Shown here: positions 27,279-35,748 of the stretch, one piece after another | Layout: every line of letters starts with the position of its first letter | Position numbering within the stretch: the first letter of the stretch is position 1 | Assembly (NCBI RefSeq): GCF_900491745.1 | Contig: NZ_UETR01000009.1 | Span: 124,001-188,000 of the forward strand | Direction of reading: 5' to 3' | DNA from: Amarolinea aalborgensis | Lineage (GTDB): Bacteria > Chloroflexota > Anaerolineae > SSC4 > Amarolineaceae | DNA: 64,000 nt | Notes under the pieces: model-generated | Databases searched by the model: none | What the model saw: the letters and a program-made list of their open reading frames with translations, nothing else | What the model was told of the DNA's origin: nothing | Made by a program: the position numbers and the translations under genes

Positions 27279-28235
27279 ATGACCATCAACCGATCAGGGC
27301 GAACGCCGGAAAGCGCCATAGCGATCCAAGAACTTGCCAGGTTCCTGGAAGGTTACGGCGAAGTGGCCGAATTGGACGAGAACGTTCTGCGCGTGGATGG
27401 CCGCGAGACGCTGTTGGTTACATTCAGCGCCCAAAACTACTACGACCGTAAAGGATATTATTGGTTTTCGCTGGCAAAGACGAAGTATGCCCGGCTGCAC
27501 AAAGAGAATCAGAATCACGCGTGGGTCGTGCTCATTTGCGGCGCTCAGGGTCGCTTCTTCATACCTTTCGGGCAGGTTAAGTCATTGTTGAGCCAAATGC
27601 CGCCCAATCGCCGCGACGGGCGGTGGGATCTTTACATTCGGTTTGAAGGCGAACAACCCTTCTTTGGGGTCACTCACATCACCAATGACCTGGATGCCAC
27701 CAGTTTCTGGCAGCATTTTGAGCAGATTTGGACACAGCCATCTGTCGAAGAGGTATACGTGGATGAGGCGCTCTACATCCCCGACAGCCTACCCGCGGCT
27801 GACCGGCGCACCGGTCAGGTGGTGCGCGCGGTGCGTGACACCAATCAGAGCCGTTTGGTCAAGGGCCTTTACGACTACAAGTGCCAGGTCTGTGAATGGA
27901 CGGCCTACTCTACGCGCTTACGCAATCATTATTACTGTGAGGCGCACCACGTACAGCCGCTGGGCAGATACGGCGGCCCCGACCACATCAGCAACATTCT
28001 GGCGCTGTGTCCCAACCACCATTGCATGATGGACCTGGGTATTCTTGCCATTGAGCCTTCTACCCTTGAAGTGATGGCTTCATCGGACCTTGAACCCTGC
28101 CGAGGTCGCAAATTGCTGCTCCATCGCGATCATGGTTTGAACCAAAAGTATCTCCTGTTTCACCTGAGCAAAATCTATGCAGGCGGATCAGCAAGCCATG
28201 AGTTGCCGTTGACGCCGTCGTCCGTCTCACTTTGA
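27279..28235 (+). CDS. HNH endonuclease with novel N-terminal domain
   Basis: The 318-residue protein has a C-terminal HNH nuclease: CQVCEW zinc knuckle, then EAHHVQPLGR, NILALCPNHH and MMDLGI, giving the His-Asn-His triad and four Cys/His zinc ligands. The N-terminal 180 residues (YYWFSLAKTKY, HAWVVLICG, FFIPFGQV, WDLYIRF) form an alpha/beta region I do not recognise, perhaps for DNA-target reading as in restriction enzymes. GGAGG lies 9 nt before ATG 27279. It stands 46 nt after one ABC half and 73 nt before the other, which is unusual. No methyltransferase is nearby. Confidence 0.85.
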   Translation: MTINRSGRTPESAIAIQELARFLEGYGEVAELDENVLRVDGRETLLVTFSAQNYYDRKGYYWFSLAKTKYARLHKENQNHAWVVLICGAQGRFFIPFGQVKSLLSQMPPNRRDGRWDLYIRFEGEQPFFGVTHITNDLDATSFWQHFEQIWTQPSVEEVYVDEALYIPDSLPAADRRTGQVVRAVRDTNQSRLVKGLYDYKCQVCEWTAYSTRLRNHYYCEAHHVQPLGRYGGPDHISNILALCPNHHCMMDLGILAIEPSTLEVMASSDLEPCRGRKLLLHRDHGLNQKYLLFHLSKIYAGGSASHELPLTPSSVSL

Positions 28236-28308
28236 CTTTTGTGGCTCAATGAATTGAGTCAAGGCAACCGGTTGCGAGACATTTCCGATCTGCCGAAAGA
28301 GTTGGACC

Positions 28309-30147
28309 ATGGGTTTCATTCTTGACGGCCTCGACAGCGAGGCCTACGACCGCAACTATACCGATCGCGAGCTGATTCGGCGCATTGCCAGCTATTTCCG
28401 TCCCTATGCACGGGTGATGCTGTTGATTGCCGCGGCCATCACACTGAACTCGGCTGCGGGCAGCGGCGGGCCGATCATCATCGCTCGTGCGATTGACGGC
28501 CTGGCGCGCCAATTCTCCAACGAAAGACTGCTGCTCTTTGCCGGCGGCATCCTTTTGCTGGGGGTGACGGCGTGGACTTTCAACTACATTCAGCAGCTCT
28601 TCTCGGCGCGCGTGGTGGGCAATGTCGTGCTCAAGCTGCGTCAAGACGTCTTCGACGCCACCATTCAGCACGACATGTCATTCTATGACGAACATCCCTC
28701 AGGCAAGGTGGTCAGCCGCGTCACCTCAGATACCCAGGATTTCTCCGAAGTGGTCACGCTGACGACCAACCTGATCAGCCAGGTGCTCGTGGTGCTGTTC
28801 TTGGCCGTCTGGCTGCTGCGCATTGACCGCTGGCTGACGCTCCTGCTGTTCGGTATGGCGCCCGTGGCCGCGATAATTGCGCTGAGCTTTCGCCGCATTG
28901 CGCGCGCAGTGACGCAGCGGGCGCGCCGCGTGACAGCTAAAATCAACGCCCAGATCCAGGAATCCATCAGCGGCATCATGGTCGCGAAGAGCTTTCGCCA
29001 GGAGCCGGCCCTGTACGCGACCTTCAGCGCGAACAATCGCCAGGCCTACCAGGTGGGCGTGCGCCGCGGCCTGACGCTGAACACGATCTTCCCGATCATG
29101 GGCATCTCCTCCGGCTTGGGCGTGGCGCTCCTTTTCTACCTGGGCGGCCAGGCCACGCGCGAGGGCGCGGTCAGCCCGGGCAACTGGTATCTGTTCATGC
29201 AAGCAGTGGGCTTCTTCTGGTGGCCGTTGATCAATATCGCCTCATTTTGGAGCCAGTTCCAGGACGGCCTCTCCGCGGCCGAGCGCGTCTTTGCCTTGAT
29301 TGACGCCGCGCCCAAAGTGGTGCAGACGGCCGCTGAGCCGGTGTCCCAGGTCGCCGGGCAGATCGAGTTTCGCAACGTGCGCTTCACCTACACCGGTACG
29401 GAAACGGTACTGCCGGCTTTCTCGCTGACCATTCGCCCGCGCGAGACGGTGGCGCTGGTGGGGCACACCGGCGCAGGTAAGAGCAGCATCGCCAAGCTGA
29501 TCACGCGTTTCTATGAATTCCAGGACGGCCAACTGCTGGTGGATGGTCGCGATATCCGACATTTCGACCTGGGAAGCTACCGCGCGCATATCGGCCTGGT
29601 GCCGCAAGACCCATTTTTGTTCTCAGGCACCGTGGGCGACAACATCCGCTACAGTCGCCCCGCCGCGTCCGATGACGAGATCAGGCAGGCGGCAATGGGC
29701 ATCAGTCACGGCGATTGGCTCAACGACCTGCCCTATGGCTTGCACACCGACGTGGGCGAGCGCGGCGCCAACCTGTCAATGGGTCAACGCCAGTTGGTCG
29801 CCCTGGCGCGGGTTCTGCTCAAGAACCCGGCCATCTTCATCCTGGATGAAGCGACGGCCAGCGTGGATCCGTTCACCGAAGCGCAGATTCAAGAGGGCCT
29901 GGAAACGATCATGGCGGACCGCACCGCCATCGTAATCGCGCACCGGCTCTCGACCGTCAAGTATGCCGATCGCATTATTGTCATGCGCCAGGGTGAAATC
30001 ATCGAAGAAGGGCGCCACGACGATCTCTTGCAGCGCGGCGGCCATTACGCGGAGCTGTACAACACCTACTTTCGCCATCAATCGTTGGCCTACATTGAGC
30101 AGTTTGCGACTGAACGGCTGGCCGTACAGCCTGATGGCCGTGATTAG
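28309..30147 (+). CDS. ABC exporter half-transporter, catalytic-site subunit
   Basis: The 612-residue protein has six membrane helices (to about residue 320) and a nucleotide-binding domain with Walker A GHTGAGKSS, signature LSMGQ at 489-493 (non-canonical second Gly position) and Walker B FILDE with catalytic Glu514. The combination complements the upstream half-transporter: its Walker motifs would pair with the partner's LSGGQ to make the one active site. The two are therefore predicted to form an asymmetric heterodimer. The HNH gene separates them. Confidence 0.93.
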   Translation: MGFILDGLDSEAYDRNYTDRELIRRIASYFRPYARVMLLIAAAITLNSAAGSGGPIIIARAIDGLARQFSNERLLLFAGGILLLGVTAWTFNYIQQLFSARVVGNVVLKLRQDVFDATIQHDMSFYDEHPSGKVVSRVTSDTQDFSEVVTLTTNLISQVLVVLFLAVWLLRIDRWLTLLLFGMAPVAAIIALSFRRIARAVTQRARRVTAKINAQIQESISGIMVAKSFRQEPALYATFSANNRQAYQVGVRRGLTLNTIFPIMGISSGLGVALLFYLGGQATREGAVSPGNWYLFMQAVGFFWWPLINIASFWSQFQDGLSAAERVFALIDAAPKVVQTAAEPVSQVAGQIEFRNVRFTYTGTETVLPAFSLTIRPRETVALVGHTGAGKSSIAKLITRFYEFQDGQLLVDGRDIRHFDLGSYRAHIGLVPQDPFLFSGTVGDNIRYSRPAASDDEIRQAAMGISHGDWLNDLPYGLHTDVGERGANLSMGQRQLVALARVLLKNPAIFILDEATASVDPFTEAQIQEGLETIMADRTAIVIAHRLSTVKYADRIIVMRQGEIIEEGRHDDLLQRGGHYAELYNTYFRHQSLAYIEQFATERLAVQPDGRD

Positions 30148-30250
30148 GCGGGGCAGGAGTTCTACCGTGAGGCCCGTGTAACAACAACATAACAGAACTT
30201 GGGCTGACCATGTTCGTCATATTCATCGTCATCTTCGGGCGCGAAGATAA

Positions 30251-30277
30251 GGCTGTGATCAGCAATGAATCACAGCC
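30251..30277. terminator. Hairpin after the ABC exporter
   Basis: GGCTGTGAT (30251-30259) pairs with ATCACAGCC (30269-30277) about 100 nt after the ABC stop. No T-tract. Confidence 0.4.
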
Positions 30278-30375
30278 TCCCGAACAAGTGCGCTTGATGG
30301 TTGCAGAAGCACCCCGAAGATTGGCTGGTAACAAGCGCCAGCTTTGATCTCCCGCAATGTTAAGCACCGAACAAG

Positions 30376-30408
30376 CAAGAGGCGGTCTCTGAATGAGACC
30401 GCCTCTTG
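30376..30408. terminator. Strong stem-loop between ABC exporter and ettA
   Basis: A perfect 14-bp stem (30376-30389 with 30395-30408) and 5-nt loop is followed by TTG-TC. It sits 21 nt from the ettA stop and could end transcription from both sides. Confidence 0.65.
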
Positions 30409-30429
30409 TCGTTGCGTCGTGGAATGGAC

Positions 30430-32109
30430 TCAGGCCCGTCGCAGTTTGCGGTAGGTCACGCGATGAGGGCGTTCCGCCGCCGCGCCGAGGCGTTTGCGGC
30501 GGTCCACTTCGTAGTCGCTGTAGTTGCCAGGGTACCAGTAGACCTGACTGTCGCCTTCAAAAGCCAGGATGTGCGTTGCCACGCGATCCAAGAACCAACG
30601 ATCGTGCGAAATGACCAGCACCGAGCCGCCAAAGCCCTCGATGGCATCTTCCAGCGCGCGCAGGGTGTTCACATCCAGGTCATTGCTTGGTTCGTCCAGC
30701 AGAATGACATTGGCGCCCGATTTCAACAGTGTTGCCAGGTGCACGCGGTTACGTTCGCCGCCAGAGAGCGCGCCCACCTTCTTCTGCTGGTCGCTGCCGC
30801 TGAATCCGAAGCGGGCGCAGTAGGCGCGTGAGTTCATGGCGCGGTCGCCAAGTTGGATACTGTCCTGTCCACCGCTCAACTCTTCCCACACGGTTTTCTC
30901 CGGGTCGAGACTTTCACGTGTTTGATCCACATAGGCCAGCTTGACCGACGCGCCGACGGTCAGCGTGCCCGCGTCCAGGGTGTCTTGCCCCACGATGGCG
31001 CGGAATAGGGTGGTTTTACCTGCGCCGTTGGGGCCGATGATGCCCACCACCGCGCCCGGCGGCACATCGAAGGTCAGATTCTCGAACAGCAGACGCTCGT
31101 CATAACCTTTGGCGCCATTCTCCGCGCGGATGACCACGTCGCCGAGGCGCGGGCCGGGTGGTATGTAAATCTCGCGCTCCTCGCGTGCGCGTTCCGGGTC
31201 CTGGGTGAGCAGTTCCTGATAGCGATTGACGCGCGCCTTGGCTTTGGCCTGGCGCGCCTTGGGCGACATGTGCAGCCACTCCAACTCGCGCTGCAAGGTC
31301 TTCTGCCGTTGGGAGGCAGTCTTTTCCTCCTGCGCCAGGCGCTGCTGCTTCTGCTCCAGCCAGGAGGAGTAGTTCCCCTTCCAGGGGATGCCATACCCGC
31401 GATCGAGCTCCAGGATCCAGCCGGCCACATTATCCAGGAAGTAGCGATCATGCGTGACGGCAATCACCGTGCCGGGATACTGCTGCAAGTGCTTCTCCAG
31501 CCAGGCCACCGATTCCGCATCCAGGTGATTGGTCGGCTCGTCGAGCAGGAGGATGTCTGGCGCTTGCAGGAGCAGCCGGCAAAGCCCCACCCGCCGCCGT
31601 TCACCGCCGGAAAGGAGATTGACAGGCGTCTCTCCCGGCGGACAGCGCAAGGCATCCATCGCCAACTCCAGGCGGCTGTCCAGGTCCCAGGCATTCATGG
31701 CATCCAGTTTGTCCTGCACCTCGGCCTGGCGCTGCAGCAGCGCGTCCATCTCATCCCCGGTCAGGTCGTCCGAGAAGCGGCTATTGATCTCATCGAACTC
31801 ACGCAGGGCATCCACGACCGGTTGGACGCCTTCCTCCACGATCTGGCGCACCGTTTTGTTGTTGTCGAGCTGCGGCTCCTGCTCCAGGAAGCCGACGCGA
31901 TAGCCAGGTGACAGCACCGTCTGCCCGACGTATTCCTGCTCCACGCCCGCCATGATGCGCAGGAGGGTGCTCTTGCCGGAGCCATTGAGGCCGATGACGC
32001 CGATTTTGGCGCCATAGAAATAGCCCAGGCTGATATCGCGCAGGACTTGTTTGTTCGGTGGGTACACTCTGCCCACGCCAACCATGGAATAGATTACTTT
32101 ATTCGTCAT
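30430..32109 (-). CDS. ettA: Energy-dependent translational throttle protein (ABC-F ATPase)
   Basis: The 559-residue soluble protein has two ABC domains joined by a charged helical linker: Walker A GLNGSGKST and GPNGAGKTT, signatures LSGGERRRVGL and LSGGERNRVHL, and Walker B LLLDEPTNHLD and ILLDEPSNDLD. There are no membrane helices. Length and motifs fit EttA, which binds the ribosomal E site and gates early elongation by ATP/ADP status. ATG 32109 has GAGGG 4 nt upstream and overlaps the end of the TumE-like toxin gene by 11 nt. Confidence 0.95.
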   Translation of the reverse strand: MTNKVIYSMVGVGRVYPPNKQVLRDISLGYFYGAKIGVIGLNGSGKSTLLRIMAGVEQEYVGQTVLSPGYRVGFLEQEPQLDNNKTVRQIVEEGVQPVVDALREFDEINSRFSDDLTGDEMDALLQRQAEVQDKLDAMNAWDLDSRLELAMDALRCPPGETPVNLLSGGERRRVGLCRLLLQAPDILLLDEPTNHLDAESVAWLEKHLQQYPGTVIAVTHDRYFLDNVAGWILELDRGYGIPWKGNYSSWLEQKQQRLAQEEKTASQRQKTLQRELEWLHMSPKARQAKAKARVNRYQELLTQDPERAREEREIYIPPGPRLGDVVIRAENGAKGYDERLLFENLTFDVPPGAVVGIIGPNGAGKTTLFRAIVGQDTLDAGTLTVGASVKLAYVDQTRESLDPEKTVWEELSGGQDSIQLGDRAMNSRAYCARFGFSGSDQQKKVGALSGGERNRVHLATLLKSGANVILLDEPSNDLDVNTLRALEDAIEGFGGSVLVISHDRWFLDRVATHILAFEGDSQVYWYPGNYSDYEVDRRKRLGAAAERPHRVTYRKLRRA

Positions 32110-32452
32110 AACCCTCACGAACGGTTGGTGCATCCACTAACCGGTTAACCTCATCCAGTAAGGCCGCGAGATCCATCGGCCTCGCCGGTTCAACGCTTTG
32201 AGCCACATGGCAGTGATCTGGAAAACCGATCAGCTTAGGATGATGCGGTGAATTATCCGAGCGCCGACGCAGAATGGTCTGCGAGTGATCCATCCACTGA
32301 TAGCGATAATCATCAATGACCGCTCGATCGTTGACAACAGAGATGTGCAATGCGACCTCCAAGAAATCCCCATTCACAAGGGCGCAACGTGCGCGAAGGT
32401 AACCGTCAAGCCGGTTGACTTTGCGTTTGACAAGAGCAACGGATACCACCAA
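32099..32452 (-). CDS. TumE-family (DUF6516-like) toxin
   Basis: The 117-residue protein carries the family pattern Y-R-Y-x-W-M-D ... R-R-x-D-N-S-P-H-H-P-x-L ... F-P-x-H-x-H-V and ends with a short helix (LLDEVNRLV). This is the TumE/DUF6516 group of predicted toxin-antitoxin toxins. The start is TTG at 32452 or GTG at 32449; neither has a good ribosome-binding site. It follows the antitoxin-like gene by 60 nt and overlaps ettA by 11 nt, so all three are probably one transcript. Biochemical activity is not known to me. Confidence 0.68.
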   Translation of the reverse strand: MVVSVALVKRKVNRLDGYLRARCALVNGDFLEVALHISVVNDRAVIDDYRYQWMDHSQTILRRRSDNSPHHPKLIGFPDHCHVAQSVEPARPMDLAALLDEVNRLVDAPTVREGYDE

Positions 32453-32512
32453 TGGATGAGCGAGAAGAGCTACCTACTCGTTATCAAGGCGTGTCTCGAC
32501 AAACATAGATGA

Positions 32513-32851
32513 CTAACGTAACCCAATCTTCATAAGGCTTAACGCTGAAGTCAGTCGAGAATGCATCTTGTAGATCACATTCCACTCGAAGACATCGAGA
32601 TCGTCGCCTGCGTCTCCAGCCTGATACCTGGCCGCAAGCTGCTGTGATGACATGCCAAACCGCTGTTCGTAGTCCGCTAACTCGGTTTCCAATTCCTTGA
32701 GTTGGGCTTCATCTCTTTGCATCTGTCGCTCCAATAACTTGCGCACGGTCAGGTCAATTACCTCATCTTGATACCCCTGCTCATAGAGGTTTTGGAGGGT
32801 GTGCAAGTATTGCAGTGTCTGCACAGATTGTTCTAGCGCTATGGTTGGCAT
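32513..32851 (-). CDS. Antitoxin-like partner of the TumE toxin
   Basis: The 112-residue, mainly helical protein has ERQMQRDEAQLKELETEL coiled-coil character followed by YEQRFGMSS, then Gly-Asp, DD and EW. The same pattern is in the product at 49248-49541, also next to a TumE-like gene, which supports an antitoxin role. ATG 32851 was chosen for AAGGAG 6 nt upstream. No DNA-binding motif is obvious. Confidence 0.65.
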   Translation of the reverse strand: MPTIALEQSVQTLQYLHTLQNLYEQGYQDEVIDLTVRKLLERQMQRDEAQLKELETELADYEQRFGMSSQQLAARYQAGDAGDDLDVFEWNVIYKMHSRLTSALSLMKIGLR

Positions 32852-32969
32852 TCTGCTCTCCTTGTTTGGGCAGCACACGAAATGCTGCCCAAACCGATCA
32901 TTTCAGTCTCGCATCCCTGTTCTCGTCCGCTTGGAGCTCTATGCTTTGCCAATCGAATCCAACGCGAGA

Positions 32970-33725
32970 TTATTTTGGCCCGCCACTGCCTTGCTTGGCC
33001 ACCGCTTCGGCGGCCTTCTTGGCCGCTTCGGTGTCGCCCAGGTAGTAGTGGGTGATCGGCTTCAGGTCGTCGTCCAACTCGTAGACGAGCGGGAAGCCGG
33101 TTGGAATGTTCAGCTCGGTGATCACATCGTCGGGCACGTCGTCCAGGTACTTGACCAGCGCGCGCAGGCTGTTGCCGTGCGCGACAACGATGACGCGCTG
33201 GCCGCTCTTCACGGCTGGCGCCAGCGTCCCATGCCAGTAGGGCAGCACGCGATCGAGCGTCAGTTTGAGCGATTCGGTGGCCGGAATGTCGGCCGCGGGC
33301 AAGCCGGCGTAGCGCGGGTCGAATCCGGGATAACGCGGGTCGGTCAGTTCCAGCGGCGGCGGCGGCACGTCATAGCTGCGGCGCCAGACCTTGACCTGGG
33401 CGTCGCCGTATTGGGCGGCCATTTCGGCCTTGTTGAGGCCCTGCAGCGCGCCGTAGTGGCGTTCGTTCAAGCGCCAGGTGCGATAGACCGGAATCCACAT
33501 CAGGTCCATTTCATCCAGTGTGATCCAGAGGGTGCGAATGGCGCGCTTGAGCACCGAGGTGTACGCCACGTCGAACACGTAGCCATCGTCGCGCAGCACC
33601 TTGCCTGCGTTGTGTGCTTCCTGCAGCCCTTGTTCGGACAGGTCTACATCGGTCCAGCCGGTAAAACGATTCTCCAAGTTCCAGGTGCTTTGCCCATGTC
33701 GTAGCAATACGATCTTGGTTGTCAC
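32970..33725 (-). CDS. gpmA: 2,3-bisphosphoglycerate-dependent phosphoglycerate mutase
   Basis: The 251-residue histidine-phosphatase-fold enzyme interconverts 3- and 2-phosphoglycerate in glycolysis. It has catalytic LLRHGQSTWN, ENRFTGWTDVDL, NERHYGALQG and VVAHGNSLRALVKYL. GTG 33725 was chosen because AAGGAG lies 7 nt upstream and the family begins right there; a longer in-frame start would run through the promoter. Confidence 0.96.
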   Translation of the reverse strand: MTTKIVLLRHGQSTWNLENRFTGWTDVDLSEQGLQEAHNAGKVLRDDGYVFDVAYTSVLKRAIRTLWITLDEMDLMWIPVYRTWRLNERHYGALQGLNKAEMAAQYGDAQVKVWRRSYDVPPPPLELTDPRYPGFDPRYAGLPAADIPATESLKLTLDRVLPYWHGTLAPAVKSGQRVIVVAHGNSLRALVKYLDDVPDDVITELNIPTGFPLVYELDDDLKPITHYYLGDTEAAKKAAEAVAKQGSGGPK

Positions 33726-33810
33726 GATTTGACTCCTTCTTTGGTTCACGTAGGTGAGGCGTTCCCGGCGCGAACTGATGCCCGCCAGCCTGACGCCCGT
33801 TGACGCTGTC

Positions 33811-33839
33811 ATTATCGCATAGCTCCCCGTTTTTTTCAA
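33811..33839 (-). promoter_or_regulatory. gpmA promoter
   Basis: On the minus strand TTGAAA (33834-33839) and GATAAT (33811-33816) are 17 bp apart, giving a leader of about 80 nt to the GTG start. Confidence 0.7.
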
Positions 33840-34114
33840 GGCCAGCGGCCGAACAGCAGCAGTTCCAAGTCTGGCCAGGTTTTTGACCGCAGAGATCACT
33901 AAGAGGCTGCCGACTGGCGCCTGATCTGCCCTCTTGCGTTCGCTCGCCCCCGTCTGTGTTCTTTGTGGTTGAATGTACCCTGCATTTGGAACTGCTGCGC
34001 CGGCTGGCTGTGTGGTAAAATAAGTTGGCCTTTCACGAGTCAGCAGCCTGGCTCAGGCGATCTATCTGCTCAGTGAGGGAAGTTGCTGGCACAACGCCAA
34101 ACGGAGCGCCAATT
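33840..34114. other. Divergent region with degenerate repeat
   Basis: Between the gpmA promoter and the GNAT gene lies non-coding sequence. The segment 33947-33972 (CCCCGTCTGTGTTCTTTG core) resembles, in opposite orientation, a segment near 49058-49085. No other structure is clear. Confidence 0.45.
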
Positions 34115-34756
34115 ATGACCGGTCCCATTCGTCTTGATCCCGCCCAACGGCCTCGCGCAACCGAGACGCTAACGCAGGCGTTTCGCCATGACCCCATGTA
34201 CCTGTACATCTGCCCGGACGAGGCGGCACGCGTGGCCGCGACGCGCCGGCTGTGGGACGCGATCATCCGCCTGATACTGATCTACGGCGAGGTTTGGACT
34301 ACCGCGGAGGTGAGCGGCGTGGCCTGCTGGCTGGCGCCGGGCCACACAACGATCGGCCTGCGGCACATGCTGCGCACCGGCTTTGCGCTGCCCCGCGCGC
34401 TGATGGGCTTCCCGCCCGACGCTCGCCGCCGGGCCATGGGTGTGTTTGACTACACCGAGCGACTCCATCAGCGCGCCATGCCTGGCCCGCACTGGTACCT
34501 GATGGCGCTGGGCGTAGCGCCGGCCAGCCAGGGGCAGGGTATCGGCAGCAGCCTGATACAGCCGGTGCTGGCGCAGGCTGACGCCGCAGGTCTACCGTGC
34601 TACCTGGAAACCGAGACCAAGCGCAACGTGGCGTTTTACCAGAAGCACGGCTTCGAGGCGCTCACAGCTGAGAAGCCGCCGCGCCACGACCTGATGCTGT
34701 GGACGATGGCGCGGCAACCAACACCCGGCGTCCGCGGCGCTGCGGGTAAGACGTGA
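34115..34756 (+). CDS. GNAT-family N-acetyltransferase
   Basis: The 213-residue protein has the GNAT core with the acetyl-CoA pyrophosphate loop VAPASQGQGIGSSL (about residues 138-152), followed by LETETKRNVAFYQKHGFEAL, the usual beta5-alpha4 segment. The substrate is unknown; the N-terminal half (FRHDPMYLYICPDE) is typical of a broad family of uncharacterised actinobacterial and Chloroflexota acetyltransferases. ATG 34115 has GGAG 9 nt upstream. Confidence 0.88.
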   Translation: MTGPIRLDPAQRPRATETLTQAFRHDPMYLYICPDEAARVAATRRLWDAIIRLILIYGEVWTTAEVSGVACWLAPGHTTIGLRHMLRTGFALPRALMGFPPDARRRAMGVFDYTERLHQRAMPGPHWYLMALGVAPASQGQGIGSSLIQPVLAQADAAGLPCYLETETKRNVAFYQKHGFEALTAEKPPRHDLMLWTMARQPTPGVRGAAGKT

Positions 34757-34890
34757 CAAGTGAGGCGTGAAGCGGGAGACGAGAGGCGAAACTGGCTGAC
34801 TGCGCGTTTCACGAGTCACGCTGTTCGATGCACGACATGGTATTGACCAGGACGGTACAGCCCGATGCCCCACAATTTCGGCGGATGTCG

Positions 34891-34903
34891 TATAATTGAT
34901 TCA
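34891..34903 (+). promoter_or_regulatory. TATAAT box giving a leaderless start
   Basis: TATAAT at 34891-34896 is followed by six bases and then the ATG (34903) of the broken regulator. Transcription would start at or next to the ATG, a leaderless arrangement. No good -35 hexamer is visible. Confidence 0.45.
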
Positions 34904-35467
34904 TGAGTGCACCCATCTTAGCCACCAAGCTCTACGTCCCTCCGCCCCCGCCGCGGGCTATTTCGCGCCCACGTCTGATCGAGCGGCTGAATACGGGACT
35001 CTCAGCGGGCCACAAGCTAACCCTCATCTCGGCCCCCGCCGGCTTTGGCAAAACCACGCTCGTCAGCGAGTGGGTCGCAGCCCTCACCCCTGGCCCCTCT
35101 TCCAGCGGGAGAGGGGCCAGGGGTGAGGGTTGCCTGGCTGTCGCTGGACGCGGGGGATAGCGACCCCGCCCGCTTTCTGGCCTACCTCGTCGCGGCCTTG
35201 CAGACCATCTCGGCCGGCATCGGCACAGGGGTGATGGCCGCGCTCGAATCCCCGCCGCCGCCGGCCACCGAGCCGCTCCTGACCGTGCTCCTGAACGAGA
35301 TCGCGGCCCTGCGCCAGGAGTTCATCTTCGTCCTTGACGACTACCACCTGGTGGATGCCAAACCGGTTGACCAGGCCCTGACCTTTCTGCTTGAACACCA
35401 GCCGCCGCAGATGCGCCTGGTCATCGCCACCCGTGAGGATCCGCCGCTGCCCCTGGCCCGCCTGCTT
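34903..35467 (+). pseudogene. MalT/LuxR-type STAND regulator, disrupted and truncated
   Basis: The first frame encodes the standard start ILATKLYVPPPPP, SRPRLIERL and P-loop SAPAGFGKTTLVSEW, then is shifted by a 49-bp palindrome at 35081-35129. The family sequence resumes in another frame with VAWLSLDAGDSDPARF, FVLDDYHLVDA and MRLVIATREDPPLPLARL. Homology then stops near 35467, before the sensor, TPR and LuxR DNA-binding parts. An intact family member is about 900 residues, so three quarters are missing. It is a dead remnant of an ATP-dependent signal-responsive activator. Confidence 0.85.
35081..35129. repeat. Perfect 20-bp palindrome inserted in the STAND gene
   Basis: Arms 35081-35100 and 35110-35129 are exact inverted copies (CCCTCACCCC... 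and ...GGGGTGAGGG) around a 9-nt loop. The 49-bp length shifts the frame by one. It resembles a class of mobile REP-like palindromes common in intergenic DNA, here lodged in a coding region. Confidence 0.9.
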
Positions 35468-35530
35468 GAGGCGGTCTGCGACCCCCTTCGGTCGCCGCCT
35501 TGCACTCCGCTCAAAAAGCCCTCCGCCTCC

Positions 35531-35665
35531 GGCGCCAAGATTGACAACATCCTTCCATCCCTTCTATAATGACGGCGCTTACATGGCACGTGTCAAGTTA
35601 ATAAAACATACCCCATTTTGATTCTGGATTACACCGCGCTTGCCAGTGGTGAGGCCCGCGTACGC
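35531..35665 (+). repeat. Relic copy of the wzz promoter and 5' gene region
   Basis: 35531-35616 matches 40445-40531 with about ten differences, including a complete promoter (TTGACA 35541-35546, 18 bp, TATAAT 35565-35570). From 35617 the match jumps to about 40665-40712, the first membrane segment of wzz (YTAxAS, then ARVR), and then hits a TAG. Relative to the downstream copy about 130 bp are deleted. Confidence 0.85.
35541..35570 (+). promoter_or_regulatory. Duplicated near-consensus promoter upstream of the AlbA_2 gene
   Basis: TTGACA and TATAAT are 18 bp apart and unchanged in the relic copy. Transcription from here would enter the gene at 35749 after about 170 nt. Confidence 0.65.
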
Positions 35666-35748
35666 TAGATCTAGGCGCAACATGGGTCAACTACGAAAAG
35701 CGGGAGCAGAAGCGCCAAGAGGAAGCTGAGATCAAGAGGCCATCCACT

